DNA of 38,878 nucleotides from Natronincola peptidivorans (GCF_900111615.1 NZ_FOHU01000021.1:1-38878); one strand, 5' to 3'; numbered from the stretch's first letter, positions 24,240 to 32,272 are shown. Notes: generated from the letters alone by a model not told the origin. Numbers and translations are program-made.

Positions 24240-24503
24240 TTATTTTTCTTTGTTTATCTTACAAAGCTCTAATCCATATCTCATTTTCTCATCTGTTAGC
24301 ATCATTGCCATTATGATATTTTTTATTAAAGTATTCGTTGTTTCTAGCTCTTCCAAAGAAACGTCACTTTTTAGAAGTTTTCTAATTTTTTGTGCTTCTA
24401 CCTTTAATAAGCTGGCTAAATTTTCATCTACTAATAAAGCTGTTTCAATCATGGCTTTACCTAATTTAGAATAATTTATTGAAGCATCACTTTCCTTTTT
24501 CAT
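24240..24503 (-). CDS. Small helical protein, divergent paralogue of the 24590-24907 product
   Basis: An 87-residue, all-helical protein. IETALLVDENLASLLKVEAQ, then a gap, then ETTNTLIKNII...EKMRYGLEL, lines up with SIALEEMSLAHILNAEGEKI...NESVNETLRNVI..LQFKLE of its neighbour, so the two genes are related. There is no signal peptide or Cys cluster. A GGGGTGA box precedes the ATG. The relation to the sigma-K-like neighbour suggests a sporulation role, but no good sigma-K promoter is seen for this gene. Confidence 0.6.
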   Translation of the reverse strand: MKKESDASINYSKLGKAMIETALLVDENLASLLKVEAQKIRKLLKSDVSLEELETTNTLIKNIIMAMMLTDEKMRYGLELCKINKEK

Positions 24504-24550
24504 TTTGTCACCCCACTATACCCAATTGATTCAAACACTATGTATATAAG

Positions 24551-24581
24551 ACCTTATCTAAAAAAAGATAAGGTCTTTTCA
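24551..24581. terminator. Hairpin between the two small helical genes
   Basis: A perfect 12-bp inverted repeat (AAGACCTTATCT with AGATAAGGTCTT) is separated by a run of As. It lies 9 nt after the stop at 24590; the T-run follows on the plus strand only, so its use is unclear. Confidence 0.5.
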
Positions 24582-24589
24582 TCATGATA

Positions 24590-24907
24590 TTAACAATCAT
24601 CAACACATTTTTTAGGCTTCTTTTTGTCCATCATCTTCATTACATTTTCAAGCTTAAACTGTAGTAGCATTTCTTTTTTGATTACATTTCTTAGGGTTTC
24701 ATTTACACTTTCATTAATGTCCAACAAATCATCTAATTTGCATTTCCTCTTATCATCTGTTATGCATTGGATTTTTTCACCTTCTGCATTTAGGATATGT
24801 GCTAAGCTCATCTCCTCAAGAGCAATAGATGCTAGTAGCATATTAATCATATCCTCTTTTTTTAAGTCAATTTTTGGCTTCATATCAGGAATTTCTGGCA
24901 TACCCAT
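24590..24907 (-). CDS. Small helical protein with ALEEMSLAHILNAEGEKIQ motif (probable spore protein)
   Basis: The product has 105 residues with the core IALEEMSLAHILNAEGEKIQ, a motif I recall from spore-associated proteins of Bacillus and Clostridium. A second helix (NESVNETLRNVIKKEM) follows, and the tail is basic and Cys-containing, ending KKCVDDC. The start at 24907 is chosen because AAGGAGGTGAT lies directly upstream; the longer frame starts before it. A sigma-K-like promoter lies 30 bp upstream. Role unknown; a spore-coat or exosporium part is inferred. Confidence 0.65.
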   Translation of the reverse strand: MGMPEIPDMKPKIDLKKEDMINMLLASIALEEMSLAHILNAEGEKIQCITDDKRKCKLDDLLDINESVNETLRNVIKKEMLLQFKLENVMKMMDKKKPKKCVDDC

Positions 24908-24936
24908 TATTATCACCTCCTTCTTCTGGTCACTCA

Positions 24937-24964
24937 TATAATATGCTTAGGAGGGACATAAGGT
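24937..24964 (-). promoter_or_regulatory. Sigma-K-like promoter of the 24590-24907 gene
   Basis: On the minus strand, AC (24963-24964), 17 nt, then CATATTATA (24937-24945), a full -10 match to CATANNNTA with a spacer 1 nt longer than optimal. Confidence 0.5.
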
Positions 24965-25136
24965 TATTGATTTTAAAGATATTTTAAATTTTTTTGTATA
25001 TCGATTTATTCTATTCTGTTTATTGCCTAAGTCATTGTAAATTTCTGCGATGACTTTTCCTATTACATATTGTTATGTCCAATTTCTTCTATATAGAGTT
25101 TATATCAGCATTTATAAATCACTGCAAATATCAGTA

Positions 25137-25163
25137 ACAGAATTCTTCAACCATCATAATATA
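25137..25163 (+). promoter_or_regulatory. Sigma-K-like promoter of the split ABC transporter operon
   Basis: AC (25137-25138), exactly 16 nt, then CATAATATA (25155-25163): a full match to AC-N16-CATANNNTA, 50 bp before the GTG start. It would place the transporter in the late mother cell. The match could arise by chance in AT-rich DNA, though full matches at this spacing should be rare. Confidence 0.5.
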
Positions 25164-25212
25164 TAACATAGGGTTTAGTTTTTGTGATTTGGTTTACAAA
25201 GGAGGTTTGTCT

Positions 25213-25842
25213 GTGAAAGGAACAAAGCTTGTTGAAATAAAGAATATCTCTAAAATTTATCACACATTGGATGGCGAAACTAGGGCTCTAGATAATATTT
25301 CCTTTGATGTCAACAAAGGTGAAATTGTCACGATCGTAGGTCCTAGTGGTTGTGGTAAATCCACAATTCTCTCTATTATTTCAGGATTAATGAAACCTAG
25401 TTCAGGTGAAGTCTTTATTAATGGAAAAAAAATAGAAAAACCTAATAAAACAATTGGATACATGTTCCAAAGTGACCATCTATTTCAATGGCGTACTATT
25501 ATGGATAACGTGCTCATTGGACTAGAAATTCAAAATAAGAAAAATGAAGAAAATATAAAAAGAGTGACAAGATTATTAGATACTTATGGATTAGAAGACT
25601 TTAAGCATCATTTTCCCAATCAACTATCAGGCGGTATGAGGCAAAGAGTTGCACTTATTCGAACCTTAGCTATCGAGCCTGAGTTATTACTGTTGGATGA
25701 ACCTTTTTCAGCTTTAGACTATCAAAGTCGTTTAGCTGTCAGTAACGATATCTCAGGCATATTAAAACGTGAACAGAAAACCGCTATTATGGTTACCCAT
25801 GACATAGCAGAAGAGAGGTGGTTTAAAGTGCTACTTTTATAG
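25213..25842 (+). pseudogene. ABC transporter ATPase, NitT/TauT type: 5' part of a split gene
   Basis: This is the ATPase of a nitrate/sulfonate/thiamine-precursor type importer. GTG 25213 has AAAGGAGG 7 nt upstream. Walker A GPSGCGKST (43-51), Q-loop Gln86, signature LSGGMRQR (138-145), Walker B LLLLDEP (158-164) and H-loop His196 are all present. Codon 201 onward is foreign: the frame runs ERWFKVLLL to a TAG. The missing 60 codons are at 32285-32466. As it stands the product (209 residues) lacks the C-terminal helical part. Joining at the 12-bp repeat gives 25213-25813 plus 32285-32466, 783 nt, a normal 260-residue ATPase. Confidence 0.9.
25802..25813. repeat. Left attachment site (attL core)
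   Basis: The 12-bp ACATAGCAGAAG falls in codons 197-201 of the ATPase, just after the H-loop His. The identical copy is at 32273-32284. Confidence 0.85.
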
Positions 25843-26096
25843 TGAAGTATTCTGCAAATGCAAATAAATGAATTGATTTTTTCTTTTATATTAATCCTTC
25901 TTTCTATGCTATTAATTTTAATAATGTTTTGCTATATATAAATAGCACTTAACTGTGCATAAAATTTCACAGATAATTTTATTGAAAATCAATAGCAATA
26001 CAACAATCGTACATACTTAATTTTATACTATGGCATACTAACTTGTATCTATTTAGATACACTACTATACCTTATATTAAAGGAGAGGAATATATT

Positions 26097-26531
26097 TTGT
26101 TTTACGCTATAACAGTTGTGGTTATTTTATTAATATTTCTATGGTTTATGCCAAAACACATAAAAAGAAAAGACATGTTAGTTATCTGGATAACTGTGTC
26201 CTATCTTGAAATAACAATAGATCTCTATCTAGGATATTTCCATGAATTATATTATTTTTCAGCTTCTCCTGAATTAAGCTTTGGAGCCGTTGCAATTAAA
26301 CTATTTATGTCGCCTTTATTTGCGATACCCTTTCTAAACTTTATGCCCAAAAAATCTTCTAGTTTTATCCCATATTCCATAGTTTGGGCGATTTTTGCTA
26401 CTTTCTATGAATGGACTACAGTATACTTTGGCTATTTAACGTATACAGGCTGGAGACTGTGGTACTCCTTTATATTTTACTTGCTAATTTTCCCAATAGT
26501 AAGATGGTTCCATTTATACACGAAGCATTAG
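26097..26531 (+). CDS. CBO0543-like multi-pass membrane protein
   Basis: A 144-residue, very hydrophobic protein with about five membrane helices and a YEWTTVYFGYLTYTGWRLWYS loop (written as YEWTTVYFGY + LTYTGWRLWYS), typical of small CBO0543-family proteins of Firmicutes with no known role. The start is decided by AAAGGAGAGG, 8 nt before TTG 26097; the longer ATG frame has no such box. Two more related segments lie in this element (30351-30665 and 31435-31560), plus a more distant one (30869-31387). Confidence 0.75.
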   Translation: MFYAITVVVILLIFLWFMPKHIKRKDMLVIWITVSYLEITIDLYLGYFHELYYFSASPELSFGAVAIKLFMSPLFAIPFLNFMPKKSSSFIPYSIVWAIFATFYEWTTVYFGYLTYTGWRLWYSFIFYLLIFPIVRWFHLYTKH

Positions 26532-26540
26532 AGGACACAA

Positions 26541-26639
26541 TATAAAAGAAGCTGCACTCATCAAATCTAGATATATAGTCACTTTAGCTAATGATCTAAT
26601 ATTAAAAACTGAAGGAGTGCAGCCCTTATTTCTTTTATA
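26541..26639. repeat. 99-bp segment flanked by imperfect inverted repeats
   Basis: TATAAAAGAA-GCTGCACTC (26541-26559) faces GAGTGCAGC-CCTTAT-TTCTTTTATA (26615-26639), with a 6-nt interruption on the right arm. The core 9-bp arms are perfect. It could be a long-loop terminator for the membrane protein gene or a small mobile-type element. Confidence 0.5.
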
Positions 26640-26724
26640 CTAATCCATCCTCAGTATCCACTGTATACTCTGTATCGGCACCTAAATAGCCTCCATAAAT
26701 ATATCCATTACCAGTATAGCTTAA
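26635..26724 (-). pseudogene. C-terminal remnant of an unidentified protein
   Basis: A 29-codon open stretch without a start encodes YTGNGYIYGGYLGADTEYTV and ends in TAA at 26635. The Gly/Tyr/Asp pattern looks like real protein sequence, but I cannot name the family. The rest of the 26532-26948 gap shows nothing else I can support. Confidence 0.35.
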
Positions 26725-26948
26725 TTAACGAGCATATTCTTCTTGCTTCTATTACTATTCTCAATGTAGTAATTAACCCTTCCATCTTTCATAGAAGTTT
26801 CACTTAACTGTGGATATGTTTGAATACTTTTCTTTTCTCTTCAAGCCATAAATACATAAAATCCCCCCAATATAAATATATCAACAGCGCTAATAAGCGC
26901 CATAACATTTCATAAATTTGCAATATTTATCATAGCAATCCTTTAGCC

Positions 26949-27134
26949 TTATTCAAGAAAATCAGCGGTTTTTAACCTCCTTAACATCTCCTCTAAAGTA
27001 GATAACCTTTGATTTTGAGGAAGCTTATTAATTCTAAGCATAGTTGTTTTAGCTATTGATTGTGCAATCAGTTTTTCTAGTATTTCTTCATCTGGTTTAT
27101 TTACTTTTACTTTGAATAAGTTCTTTTTTCTCAT
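26949..27134 (-). CDS. Small basic protein divergent from the recombinase
   Basis: A 61-residue basic, helical protein (MRKKNLFKVKVNKPDEEILEK with an RLSTLEEMLRRLK tail; no Cys). The start at 27134 is chosen because AAGGAGGG lies 10 nt upstream. It is transcribed away from the serine recombinase and shares its upstream region. Its size, charge and place would suit a recombination directionality factor or a regulator, but no homology supports this. Confidence 0.6.
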   Translation of the reverse strand: MRKKNLFKVKVNKPDEEILEKLIAQSIAKTTMLRINKLPQNQRLSTLEEMLRRLKTADFLE

Positions 27135-27296
27135 GGGTACATCTCCCTCCTTAAGACATCCTATGACGTAGAAGGATTGTACTATACTTGTATTTAAGGG
27201 AGTCAACGCCACTATTTCATATGTTTGATAATTATTTCTGTGTTCTATTTATACAACGTCACATATTAATAAATATATAGAAGGGTGGTGATATAG

Positions 27297-28916
27297 ATAC
27301 ATACAATAGCAATCTATTCTAGAAAGTCAAAATTCACCGATAAGGGGGAATCCGTTCAAAATCAGGTGGAGCTCTGCAAGGAGTATGGAAAGCTTCATTT
27401 TAATACCCATGAATTCACCGTCTATGATGATGAAGGATTTTCTGGAGGTAACGCAGACAGACCTCAATTCAAGAAGATGATGAAGGATGCAAAGGCAAAG
27501 AAGTTTGATGTATTAATCTGTTATCGCCTTGATAGAATCAGCAGAAATATCTCAGACTTCACCAAGCTTGTAGAGATACTCCAAAAACATGACATCACCT
27601 TTGTTTCCATCAAGGAACAGTTCGATACCTCTACACCTATGGGTAGAGCCATGATGTATATTGCTCTGGTATTTGCTCAGCTGGAAAGGGAGACCATCGC
27701 TGAACGGATTAGGGACAATATGATGCAGCTAGCCCGTACTGGCAGATGGCTTGGAGGAAATACTCCTCTAGGTTTCAAAAGTGAGGCTATCATCTATTAT
27801 GACAATCATATGAACAAGAAAAAGATGTATCAGTTAACCCCTATCCCTCAGGAACTAGAAACAGTGAAAGTTATATATGAGAGATACTCTGAGTTAGATA
27901 GTTTAACCCAGCTGGAAAGCTGGTGTCTAGAGAACAACATGAAAAGTAAAAAAGATAAGTCATTTGATAAAAGCGCCATAAAACTCATTCTCACAAATCC
28001 TGTTTATGCGGTAGCTGATGAAGTCCTTTATAACTATTTTTATAGACTAGAAATGGATATCGCCAGTAATAAAGAAAGCTTTGATGGAAAGTATGGTGTA
28101 TTGGTGTATAACAAGAAACAAGAAAAAAAGGGGGTGTCCTCTAAGCTAAAGCACTATTCAGAATGGGTGGTAGCTATTAGTAAGCATAAAGGAGTTATTC
28201 CTTCATTAGATTGGATTAGGGTCCAAAATCAATTAAAGGTAAACAGTAAGAAAGCTCCTCGAGGCGTCAATAGCCGAATTGCCCTCCTAACGCCTCTTCT
28301 TGTCTGTGGCAGCTGCGGTTCTAAGTTAAAGGTAACCTATAAAGTCAAGGAAGGAGAAGTTCTCCATCACTATTACAAATGTACATTAAAAGAGCGGTCA
28401 AGGGGCAGCCTTTGTACCACTAAGAATTTAAATGGTAAACAGGCAGAGGAAATCGTCTTTATCGAATTAAAAAAGTTTTCAGCCTCTAGCAGTAAATTGT
28501 ATGATGAATTGTATAAAAAGAGAGCTAGCCTTTCTAATGTAGTTGAAACACAACATAATAAAAGAGTATTACTTGAAAACCAAATAAACCACCATAAACA
28601 AACCATCTCAACTCTAGCTTTGAAGCTGGCTGAAAATAAAGGGACGACGGCAGATAAGTATATCATGGAAGAGATAGAAAAAATCGATTTGAAAATCACT
28701 GAGCTGAAAAAAGAGTTAGAAGAGCTAATGGATCATAGTCAGTCTATCCATTTAGAAACCACTAATCTCCAAGTGGTTAAAAGTCTGTTAAAGAAATTTC
28801 CTGTTTTACTTGATGAAGCTGCTTTTGATGAAAAGAAAAAAATCCTACAAATGATTATTAAAAGTATTATCTGGAATGGAGAGCAGCTGGAAATAAATGT
28901 TCATGGAAGTAATTAA
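27297..28916 (+). CDS. Large serine recombinase (element integrase/excisionase), start codon lost
   Basis: The open frame from 27297 encodes 539 residues. The resolvase domain begins IAIYSRKS, with catalytic Ser8, followed by YRLDRISR and QLERETIAERI. Then come a recombinase domain (about 170-310), a zinc ribbon (CGSCGSKLK...YYKC..LC, about 340-385) and a coiled coil (400-480). Such enzymes cut and rejoin att sites. No ATG, GTG or TTG lies before Ser8: the codon 9 nt after GGGTGGTG is ATA (27297), one base from ATG. The first GTG (27366) would remove the catalytic serine. Either ATA is used weakly or the gene is recently inactivated. Confidence 0.85.
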   Translation: MHTIAIYSRKSKFTDKGESVQNQVELCKEYGKLHFNTHEFTVYDDEGFSGGNADRPQFKKMMKDAKAKKFDVLICYRLDRISRNISDFTKLVEILQKHDITFVSIKEQFDTSTPMGRAMMYIALVFAQLERETIAERIRDNMMQLARTGRWLGGNTPLGFKSEAIIYYDNHMNKKKMYQLTPIPQELETVKVIYERYSELDSLTQLESWCLENNMKSKKDKSFDKSAIKLILTNPVYAVADEVLYNYFYRLEMDIASNKESFDGKYGVLVYNKKQEKKGVSSKLKHYSEWVVAISKHKGVIPSLDWIRVQNQLKVNSKKAPRGVNSRIALLTPLLVCGSCGSKLKVTYKVKEGEVLHHYYKCTLKERSRGSLCTTKNLNGKQAEEIVFIELKKFSASSSKLYDELYKKRASLSNVVETQHNKRVLLENQINHHKQTISTLALKLAENKGTTADKYIMEEIEKIDLKITELKKELEELMDHSQSIHLETTNLQVVKSLLKKFPVLLDEAAFDEKKKILQMIIKSIIWNGEQLEINVHGSN

Positions 28917-29180
28917 GTAATTCTCTCTATTTTATTGCAAGTTATATAAAATATGTTAGGTTGGAATTTCTTATTTAATAATAGTTTATTATGTTTGTAA
29001 CCTTGCTAAAGGGGGTGTACATAACTTAGTTCTTTAAGGAAAAGAATGATGCAATATGATAAAAAATAATACTAATAAAAATTTAAAGATGTGTAAGTTT
29101 AATTCTTGTTAGTTTAAAATTTACCTGGTAGTTATGATTTTAAGAATAGGTTTTATTTCAGAATAGTGTTGATATAATAA
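28917..29180. other. Non-coding stretch, nothing recognised
   Basis: AT-rich sequence after the recombinase with no supported ORF, repeat or RNA motif on either strand. Confidence 0.5.
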
Positions 29181-29225
29181 CATTAATTACGTGAGCCTCA
29201 AAGGAGGCTCACGTAATTAATGTTT
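29181..29225. terminator. Perfect 19-bp stem hairpin between convergent genes
   Basis: 29181-29199 pairs perfectly with 29204-29222 around a 4-nt loop (AAAG); TTT follows on the plus strand. It can terminate the recombinase transcript and lies 60 bp from the end of the convergent DUF3231 gene. Confidence 0.75.
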
Positions 29226-29281
29226 GAACAAGGGCCTAAATGACTTTTAAATATTTTTTTCAAGCTAATTGAGAGGTGTAA

Positions 29282-30286
29282 TTACTTATCTCTTGCAATT
29301 TCTTTTCTATTAGGTGCAAGAGGTGGCTGTTCTAACCATTTATTTTTAACCATTATAGTAAACCAATTCTTTGTCAAGGCTATATTTTTTAATATTACCT
29401 TTTCATAAGTAATTACAAGGTCTGCCCGCATGGATGATGCAAGACCAGCACCGTGGTACACTTGACCAACTTGATATAGAAGTCCTATATGATACAGCAT
29501 AAGCTTATCAGAAAAAGGAGCCACTTGTGATGATGTTATTTCCGTTTCAAAGGATGTAGGAGATGGTAAATTATCATTTTGTAAAATTTTATTTAATAGC
29601 TGTATTTGGTTATCAGCTGTATTTTGACTATCTTCTAAAAATTTTCTCGCTTCTTTATCTTGAACTACTTGACTAAAAGCTATTGAAAGGCTTTTAGCCA
29701 TAATATTTTTTTTGATATTGAAGGAGAGATTTACAATTTCTGGGGCACCTAAAGGACGGCTTGTTTGTAGTAAACCAGATGCAAAATCCCTATTATCTAC
29801 AAACTCAACATTGTCGCTTGGATAAAACAAAGGGTCTCTTTGATATTTACCTTTTTCAAGCAATAATTCAATGGTTTCATGAAACATTCTTTTTCCATCA
29901 TTATCAAAAGCATCATACATTTGTCTTAAATCTTTTCGTGTTGATGCACTTAACGAAGTAATATGCCCTATTAAGCCATGTAAAGTCATTACATGTAAGT
30001 ATTGTAAACAAAATATATCTGTAAACAATCGTGGGGCTTCCATATTAATGTCAGCATCAGTAAAACCTAACGGTACAGGAAATCCATCTTTTTTAATAAA
30101 TTCAGTGATTTCCTGTTTTTGTTTTGCAAATATATTAATAGCGTCTTTAAAAACTTTCTTAATTGATTTATCTTCTATAATTGAATACATATATCTATTT
30201 ACACAGTCTGTCATTGTACCATATACATACTCAGTCCATAGAGTCCCTATTTCAGCTGATGTTAGTTTTATCTTTTCATAATTCAT
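29282..30286 (-). CDS. DUF3231 family protein
   Basis: This 334-residue helical protein is made of two repeated halves of about 160 residues. Each begins with a LTSAEIGTLWTEYV- or ITSSQVAPFSDKLM-like helix and contains a conserved KKDGFP / QNDNLP turn. That is the tandem layout of DUF3231 proteins of spore-forming Firmicutes, whose function is unknown. The start at 30286 is chosen because AGAGGTG lies just upstream. It is the only apparently intact cargo gene with a soluble product, apart from the recombinase and the small divergent ORF. Confidence 0.8.
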   Translation of the reverse strand: MNYEKIKLTSAEIGTLWTEYVYGTMTDCVNRYMYSIIEDKSIKKVFKDAINIFAKQKQEITEFIKKDGFPVPLGFTDADINMEAPRLFTDIFCLQYLHVMTLHGLIGHITSLSASTRKDLRQMYDAFDNDGKRMFHETIELLLEKGKYQRDPLFYPSDNVEFVDNRDFASGLLQTSRPLGAPEIVNLSFNIKKNIMAKSLSIAFSQVVQDKEARKFLEDSQNTADNQIQLLNKILQNDNLPSPTSFETEITSSQVAPFSDKLMLYHIGLLYQVGQVYHGAGLASSMRADLVITYEKVILKNIALTKNWFTIMVKNKWLEQPPLAPNRKEIARDK

Positions 30287-30350
30287 TTTTTCACCTCTAT
30301 TGAGAATAATATATTTATAATACCCAGAAACATTTGAGATTATTTTCATT

Positions 30351-30665
30351 ATGCTCAATACAGGCATAGGATATTTCCATGAATTATATTATTTTTTAGG
30401 TTTTCCCGAAGTAAGCTTTGGAGTCTTTATAACCAAACTATTTATGTCTCTTTTGTTTGCGATACCCTTTCTAAACTATATGCCCAAAAATTTTTCTCGT
30501 TTCATCCCATATTTCATAGTTTGGGCGGCTTTTGCTGCTTTCTTTGAATGGACTACAGTATATTTTGGCTATTTAACGTTTACAGGCTGGAAGCTGTGGT
30601 ACTCCTATATATTTTACTTGCTAATTTTCCCTATAGTAAGATGGTTCTATCTATACAGGAAGTAA
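30351..30665 (+). pseudogene. CBO0543-like membrane protein, 3' part only
   Basis: From about 30366 the DNA and protein follow the gene at 26097-26531 closely (GYFHELYYF ... WTTVYFGYLTFTGWKLWYS, written here in part) to the same C-terminus. The first 45 or so residues are missing: an ATG at 30351 supplies only a few foreign codons and no good ribosome-binding site. A matching 5' part lies 700 bp downstream at 31435-31560, so the parts are in permuted order. Confidence 0.75.
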
Positions 30666-30868
30666 TAGACAGCACAAAACAAAATATTGATGTAGTTAAA
30701 AAGAGGTAATCTAATCCTTTATCATCAAATCCTTCTCCAATATACTTAATAGTTTTCTATGACTACTTGAGAAGTTTTTCTTGTATTTTTCTACCATCTC
30801 AACTTACATATGTTATCTTTTATATTGGCATAATAAATTATACTAAACAGTAAAGGAAATGGTCTATT

Positions 30869-31387
30869 ATGCATGTTGCAACTGCTGTTATAGCATTTAT
30901 TGCTACTTTGCGCTTTGGAGATTGGCGAAATTGGAAAAAATATCATGCAACCATACTTTTTATAGCATTGGGTAACTTGCTTTATAATTTCCTAACTTCA
31001 AATTATTTTTTATGGCGTCTTCATGCGGACTTTATATCAAATCACACTTTAACAGAGATGTTATATACTTTTATAGTTTTCCCATGTACTATATTGATGT
31101 TTCTTCATAATTATCCTACGGATGCCTTCGGGAAAACTATCCGAACCTTAAAATGGATTATGATATACGGTATTTGGGAATGGTTTTTTGTTCTTACAGG
31201 CAGAATTCAATATCAATATGGCTGGTCATTGTGGTGGTCAATAGCTTTTCTTTTTGTGATGTTTCCACTTTTAAGACTACACCAAAAACACCCTTTGTTG
31301 ACTTATATTTTGTCAGCAATTGTTGCCATTGCAGTTCTTTGGTGGTTTAAAGTTCCTGTGCACCTTCCAGTTGAAGACAGAAGTTGA
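30869..31387 (+). CDS. CBO0543 family membrane protein
   Basis: The 172-residue protein has about five membrane helices, starting MHVATAVIAFIATLRFGDWRN, with the WEWFFVLTGRIQYQYGWSLWWS region (partly quoted: GRIQYQYGWSLWWS) matching the YF-G--T-T-GW-LWYS loop of the shorter relatives. It looks full length and intact, with AAAGGAA about 11 nt before the ATG. Function unknown. Confidence 0.75.
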   Translation: MHVATAVIAFIATLRFGDWRNWKKYHATILFIALGNLLYNFLTSNYFLWRLHADFISNHTLTEMLYTFIVFPCTILMFLHNYPTDAFGKTIRTLKWIMIYGIWEWFFVLTGRIQYQYGWSLWWSIAFLFVMFPLLRLHQKHPLLTYILSAIVAIAVLWWFKVPVHLPVEDRS

Positions 31388-31434
31388 TTTTTTCTATATT
31401 ATTATATATCAAAGGTTCTACATTGGAAGTAAGA

Positions 31435-31560
31435 CACATTTTTCCCTCTACTCAGTAATAGTTTTAGCTGCTGTTTTCATAGTTTTTTGGTTAATGCCAA
31501 AACGTTTCAACATGTAAGACATGTATATCATTTGGATAAGTTGTATATTGTTAGGGATTG
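31435..31560 (+). pseudogene. CBO0543-like 5' fragment with in-frame stop
   Basis: The frame encodes SVIVLAAVFIVFWLMPKRFN, matching the N-terminal helix of the 26097-26531 protein (VVVILLIFLWFMPKHIKR). A TAA at 31515-31517 is followed in the same frame by DMYIIWIS, matching DMLVIWIT. Homology ends near 31560, where an unrelated XRE-type fragment begins. Confidence 0.65.
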
Positions 31561-31879
31561 TTCTATACTTAATAGAATTACTAAGACCCTTGGTATTTCC
31601 ATCGGAGAGCTGTTGCAGCCCAATGCAATAGATATCAGGAACCTATACATAGAAGAAAAGGTTAAAAAAGTCTTGATTGAAGAGGTTGAAGAGGATTCAA
31701 AGGAAAAAATTGATTTCATCAACCAACAGCTGAATACCATCATTATTTCTTTTTTAGCCACTATTTCAGCTTATGATTGCTCTATAGATAAAGTCGAATC
31801 CATATCCGCTCATTTAATTGAAGAACTTCAATTTATAAAAGGTCTCAAGGATTGTGATAACAAAGCTCCTGCTTCATAG
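31553..31879 (+). pseudogene. XRE-type phage-like regulator, C-terminal part
   Basis: From about 31553 the frame encodes LNRITKTLGISIGELLQ, the last two helices of an XRE helix-turn-helix domain. An acidic helical C-terminal region of about 85 residues follows, ending in a TAG inside the terminator. The recognition helix and the start are missing: the open frame upstream is out-of-frame CBO0543 sequence. It is probably the remains of the repressor of an older element. Confidence 0.6.
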
Positions 31880-31893
31880 GGAGCTTTTGTTGT
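31860..31893 (+). terminator. Terminator after the XRE-type fragment
   Basis: An ACAAAGCTCC / GGAGCTTTTGT stem spans 31860-31890 and overlaps the stop codon. Confidence 0.75.
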
Positions 31894-31982
31894 GTAAAAA
31901 TTTCTCACATATTTGAGATATTTTTCATTTTTATGATTAATATTCTTTCTTCTGCACATTCTAACATCATGGAGGAATACCT

Positions 31983-32051
31983 ATGAAGAAAAGAAAAATC
32001 TATCTAAGTAATGCAAGTATTCATACCTTTTTGGAATGTGAGAAGAAATGA
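31983..32051 (+). pseudogene. 5' stub of a RecB/Cas4-like PD-(D/E)XK nuclease gene
   Basis: ATG 31983 with GGAGG 7 nt upstream starts MKKRKIYLSNASIHTFLECE, resembling the first helix of PD-(D/E)XK family nucleases. A TGA at 32049 ends it after 22 residues; the stop overlaps the ATG of the next fragment. Confidence 0.5.
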
Positions 32052-32227
32052 TTTATCGTGAATACGAAGATTATATTCTCTGTGGCAAGTTAGACAAGGT
32101 CTACCTTAGAGAGGATGTCATTGCAGAAGTCTTAGACTTCAAAAAGAAAAGAATCCTTCAAATGATTATAAAAAACATCTGTTGGCATGGAGAAGAGCTA
32201 GAAATCAACATATATGGAAATAAATAA
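32048..32227 (+). pseudogene. Chimeric fragment: nuclease core fused to serine-recombinase C-terminus
   Basis: The 59-codon frame has two origins. Its first half, YILCGKLDKVYL ... AEVLDFKKK, carries the G-(K/I)-D-x-V and D-F-K motifs of a PD-(D/E)XK nuclease. From about 32141 it switches to RILQMIIKNICWHGEELEIN, which matches the last residues of the element's own recombinase (KILQMIIKSIIWNGEQLEIN). It ends 46 bp from the right attachment site, the usual place for a serine recombinase gene in such elements, so an earlier recombinase was probably lost here by deletion. Confidence 0.7.
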
Positions 32228-32267
32228 GCGACCAATGAATGTATGAAAAATTCCTTGGTCGCATTTA
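32228..32267 (+). terminator. Terminator at the right end of the element
   Basis: GCGACCAA (32228-32235) pairs with TTGGTCGC (32255-32262), followed by ATTTAT, directly after the recombinase remnant. Confidence 0.6.
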
Positions 32268-32272
32268 TGTGA

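Noticed and set aside
24965-25212. TPP riboswitch before the NitT/TauT-type transporter
   Set aside because: No CTGAGA...ACCTGA-type conserved segments are present, so a thiamine-precursor substrate cannot be argued from the leader.
27230-27290. Sigma-E or sigma-K promoter for the recombinase
   Set aside because: CATATTAAT at 27262 does not fit CATANNNTA, and no suitable -35 lies at the right distance; evidence is too weak to list.
29181-29222. Long perfect hairpin as a recombination site
   Set aside because: Its place between convergent gene ends and its small loop fit a terminator; no partner copy exists in the window.
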